From Membranipora membranacea (Eukaryota; Bryozoa; Gymnolaemata; Cheilostomatida; Membraniporidae), in assembly GCA_914767715.1 (NCBI GenBank), contig OU612075.1, positions 8,124,001-8,188,000 on the forward strand: 64,000 nucleotides of DNA, written 5' to 3'. Positions 61,001 through 64,000 of the stretch are shown here, one piece after another. The notes beneath the pieces are model-generated. The model was not told the origin of the DNA and did no database searches. It was given only the letters and a program-made list of their open reading frames with translations. The translations under genes and the position numbers were made by a program. Each line of letters starts with the position of its first letter. The first letter of the stretch is position 1.

Positions 61001-61685
61001 CAATGAGTGAGCAATTTCTGAGCAAGACCCTAGCAGGTATCACTCACTCATTGAGTTCTATGTCGTTCATTGTTTTGAAAGGCCCATCAGACTAGAACTT
61101 AACTAGATAACATACCCACACTGGCGTTCCTTCTCTCCACCTCTTCCTGGTCTGCATACAGAACAGCAATCCTTGCACTGGCAATGCCTAAAATGATTCA
61201 AATGGGACATTGTTACTTTCATAAGCTGTATATATTGCACCCAGAAATAGAAGGCACCCCATATGCGTTTATTATAGAGAACTTTCTTTTTATGTATGCA
61301 GAATGTCTGAGGTATAAATTGTCAACAGCTAACGCTCTGTGAATCAGATATTGAGCTGGTTCAGATCAGTGGAAGTTATATTGTAATATACAGTACAATA
61401 GGATAGATAACATTCTAGAATTCCCAGGTTGATCATCTCGCGATTATAATTTTTATTGAGAGTTCAAAATTGTCCTACTTGGGAATCCCTGCATTATGGA
61501 AATTAATTTGAGGGAAGAGTCTTCAATATGACAATCAATTAGTTACCGCCGCCATGTGTGATGTTGCCTGTATGCAATGCTGGAATCTGAGGAGTTTCTG
61601 CTTGGCGTTTACTTCTAGGCTGCTCGATTGGGAAACCGCTCGAGTATTCATCCAGGAAGTCTTCCTCAGAGAATTCCCCCGCATT
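58095..61685 (-). CDS. TNF-E: TNF superfamily ligand, six of seven exons, first exon not found
   Basis: Exons on the minus strand: 61547-61685, 61116-61187, 60270-60407, 59465-59610, 58615-58788, 58095-58214 (789 nt, 262 codons plus TAG). Exon 2 has the furin-type site RSKR (61616-61605) after an acidic stretch (EFSEEDFLDEY); then IAVLYAD, Cys ... RDGWCRR, and the TNF-homology domain: QASWM ... GMYIIASS, cysteine pair (VGNCAHV ... PCPTWQ), YDKVYMRI, FLAVIKL. Exon phases and the 174-nt exon length equal those of TNF-B. The anchor exon, expected to end in phase 0, was not seen between 61686 and 64000 and probably lies beyond the right edge. Opposite strand to the other four. Confidence 0.83.
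60861..61085 (-). mobile_element. MITE family 3, copy 2, inside a TNF-E intron
   Basis: In reverse reading it carries GGGCCTTTC, AATGAGTGAGTGAT, TGAGTGAGCAATTTG, TTTTGTCTAATT, TTTTGAGCG and AAAAGACCCCCC in the same order as copy 1. Confidence 0.75.
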
Positions 61686-64000
61686 CTAAAATAGAGAAGA
61701 AAAATACATCTCTTTTACCTCAAAGACACTCGATACGTGGTGAAGTGTTTTACTGTGGATTTGCTGAGTTCGATGTTTCAGCAATCTTCTATGGCGCTAC
61801 AACAACTAAACTGTGCACCAATTTAAAGATTTATGACTAAAACAATTGTTATATAAAAGACGCAGGGAACAAATTATATTGATGACCAGGGAAATTTGGT
61901 ATGCAAGTCAGTCCTAAAATGCTTGATTTACCAAATTCATGTGAGAGTTACTTCCTCCTTACAATGAAAAGATAACTCTGCAGTAAATTGTTCTATTATC
62001 ATGCTGCTCAAAACAAATTGTTTATCTATCAAATTCTTGCATAGCATCTTTGACTGACAATAACATGAATCAATATCATACTTCATGTTTGTTATTGTAC
62101 TGGTGAAGTTTAGGATGGGGCACATGAATACCAGCTTGTTAATCCCTAGATGTTTCAGAAATAGAAGTGCTAGCCATGAAAGCAGACTGAGTTTATGCTG
62201 CTTAGCGCTGCCCTGGGATTAATTGGCACATTACCAAGCTTTTGTTTATTATCCTTCGTATTTATTTATATCACAATCGCCCATCAAGGTTTTAAGCACA
62301 GTTATTACGTCAACTCTCAGACGGTATTTGCGTTGAAGTTGCTTGCTGCAAGTCAAGTTATACGCCTTGTTGAAACTTGATATTTGACCTATATATGTAC
62401 CCCTAGATCAATCACTCACAATAAACCCTTTGTTGACAGTTTAGGCTAAATACTTCCTTATAGTAATTGCCGGGAGGTCAGTACCAAGTGCAATATTGTT
62501 TGTGGTTCCCAGGCTATAGCTATTGGGGAATCCCCATGACTTGACAGGAATTAGCAGCCATGTGCACTGCAGCTTGCATGGTTGCCAATGACGATGATAT
62601 TATTTGATAAGATGCAGTCTACCAGATTGGCACTTGTCACAGCTAGTGTCTAATGATCAATTAATCACATCTAAGATGTGTACGCAGAGTAAGGATATAT
62701 CCACAGAGTAAGGATATACAGAGGGGACAGTTCAATGATAGTTATAGTGCCTGCGGTTTTTGATTCACTGGGGGAAAATTGTGCACAGCTGGATGCCAAA
62801 AACTCATTATCTCTATATGTTATAACCAGAGACTATATCTATAGTCTCTGCTATAACGGCATTTTTCTTGCAGACATCCCTACCTTTGATGGGCCATAAT
62901 TCATTCTGTATTTATCCTAAAGACTGATTTCCAACTTTGCTGGAATGTCCAAGCTTCAAGCTATACACCATATTATTGTCATTTTTTGCTAGGATTCATA
63001 GGCTAAGAGTAATCCAGGTTTTTGAAATGAGTTTTGTCATATAGATTTACATGTGACAATTGATAGACGGCTGGTCATCAAAATTAGGAAATGTCCGTGC
63101 ATTGACCTAAGCCCTATGTAAATCTATATGATAAAACTCATTTTAAAAACCTGGATTACTCATAGCCTATGTATCCTAGCAAAAAATGACAATAATATGG
63201 TGTATAGCTCGAAGATTGGACATTTCAGAAAAGTTAGAAATCAGTCTTTAGGATAAATACAGAATGAATTATGACCTATCAAAGGTGGCTATGTCTGCAT
63301 GACAAAACTCCACTGTAACTTATATATATTCTGAAATTGGCAGGTGGCCAGATTGATGAATTTCCCCCAGTGGATAAAAACCGCAGGCACTAATAACGAT
63401 CATTGAAGTGTCCCCTCTGCTTATCCTTACTCTGTGATATATCCTTACGCTGTGATGTATTTCATCAGAGACGATGATAATTATCGCTGTGCGTAGTATC
63501 ACAGAGTAAGGATATATCCTTACTCTGCGGTTGTATGCACTAATCACTTGATTATCGGAATGGCTATAAAATGAAATCACAACAAACATAGGGAGTTTTT
63601 GACATCTATCATCCAGCATAATTTATATATTATTGCAAACAAATTTGAGGAACTGACATTTTAGTGTTTTGTCAGCTGATGTGGCACTGACAAGTTCACT
63701 CTTACATAGTAGTACACCATTCCCACAGAAATAGATTTGCCTATGCACATATCATCTGCAAAACAGATGTATATACTCTCATGGGTGCAAGGGGCTATAT
63801 TATTGAATGCTGCCCGATGGATCATGAAACCACAATTCCTTTGGCACCAAACACCTGATAGAAAATTGCGAATTGTGAACTTATTCATAAAAACATCTTG
63901 AAGAGTGATGGCATGGATACCTTTGAACTTAGGGCATCTGATGAAACCACAAAATATGCATGATTCAGCTATAGGGATAAGCTCTCAAGTCAATATTGCA
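61686..64000. other. Right-edge region: large inverted repeat, presumed long first intron of TNF-E
   Basis: No exon recognised. The main structure is the inverted repeat at 62653-63553. Confidence 0.5.
62653..63553. mobile_element. Large inverted repeat, ~900 nt with ~420-nt arms
   Basis: Outer arms carry GCAGAGTAAGGATATATCC, GAGGGGACA.TTCAATGAT and TGCCTGCGGTTTTT; inner arms carry AATAATATGGTGTATAGCT and AATCCAGGTTTTTGAAATGAG with their complements. The right arm has extra CAGAGTAAGGATAT copies. Confidence 0.8.

Noticed and set aside
62195-62380. 61-codon frame with a hydrophobic run, a candidate anchor exon near TNF-E
   Set aside because: It is on the plus strand while TNF-E is on the minus strand, has no donor at the right phase, and no similarity to the other anchor exons.
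63320-63888. Two minus-strand frames of 99 and 75 codons at the right edge
   Set aside because: The first is wholly made of the right arm of the inverted repeat; the second has no recognisable pattern or splice context.

Overview
This is a eukaryotic, metazoan genomic window. It is AT-rich, all genes are split by GT-AG introns, and their exons chain in phase into animal-type extracellular and membrane proteins. Introns of a few hundred bases, dense short inverted-repeat elements, tRNA-derived SINE-like copies and long G/C homopolymers fit a non-vertebrate animal. I cannot name the species or phylum.

Layout. (1) 110-20303, minus strand: the N-terminal ~1614 codons (37 exons, one continuous frame, 3' end off the left edge) of a fibrocystin-L (PKHD1/PKHD1L1)-type receptor: signal peptide, IPT/TIG domains, a split PA14 domain, more IPT/TIG domains and a region with a furin-like RRKR site. 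(2) 20304-24864: gene-free spacer with a SINE-like copy and perfect hairpins. (3) 24865-61685: a cluster of five tumour necrosis factor superfamily (TNFSF) type II membrane ligands, here called TNF-A, -B, -C and -D (plus strand) and TNF-E (minus strand, first exon not seen). An extra first-exon copy lies in front of TNF-D. (4) 31484-33763, minus strand, between TNF-A and TNF-B: a partial PAN/Apple plus C-type-lectin gene whose last exon carries a 7-base tandem duplication that breaks the frame. (5) 61686-64000: spacer dominated by a ~900-base inverted repeat.

The TNFSF cluster is the most interesting content. Each ligand is built the same way: cytoplasmic tail and transmembrane anchor in exon 1, a basic proprotein-convertase site in exon 2 (RIKR, RERR, RMKR, REKR, RSKR), a small exon with the motif IA-x-(L/I)-Y-(G/A)-D, an exon with a Cys ... 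Trp-Cys motif, then three exons of TNF-homology domain with a cysteine pair. Two subfamilies are clear: A/C have eight exons, with an added 'SIFSW' exon and a Lys/Arg-rich patch; B/D/E have seven. The best match from memory is the ectodysplasin/Eiger-like branch, without the collagen stretch of ectodysplasin. The segment between cleavage site and TNF domain is not one I recognise, and it is conserved across all five.

How they may work together is inference: the ligands would sit on the membrane and be released by furin-type proteases as soluble trimers; the fibrocystin-type receptor and the lectin are cell-surface or secreted neighbours with no demonstrated functional link.
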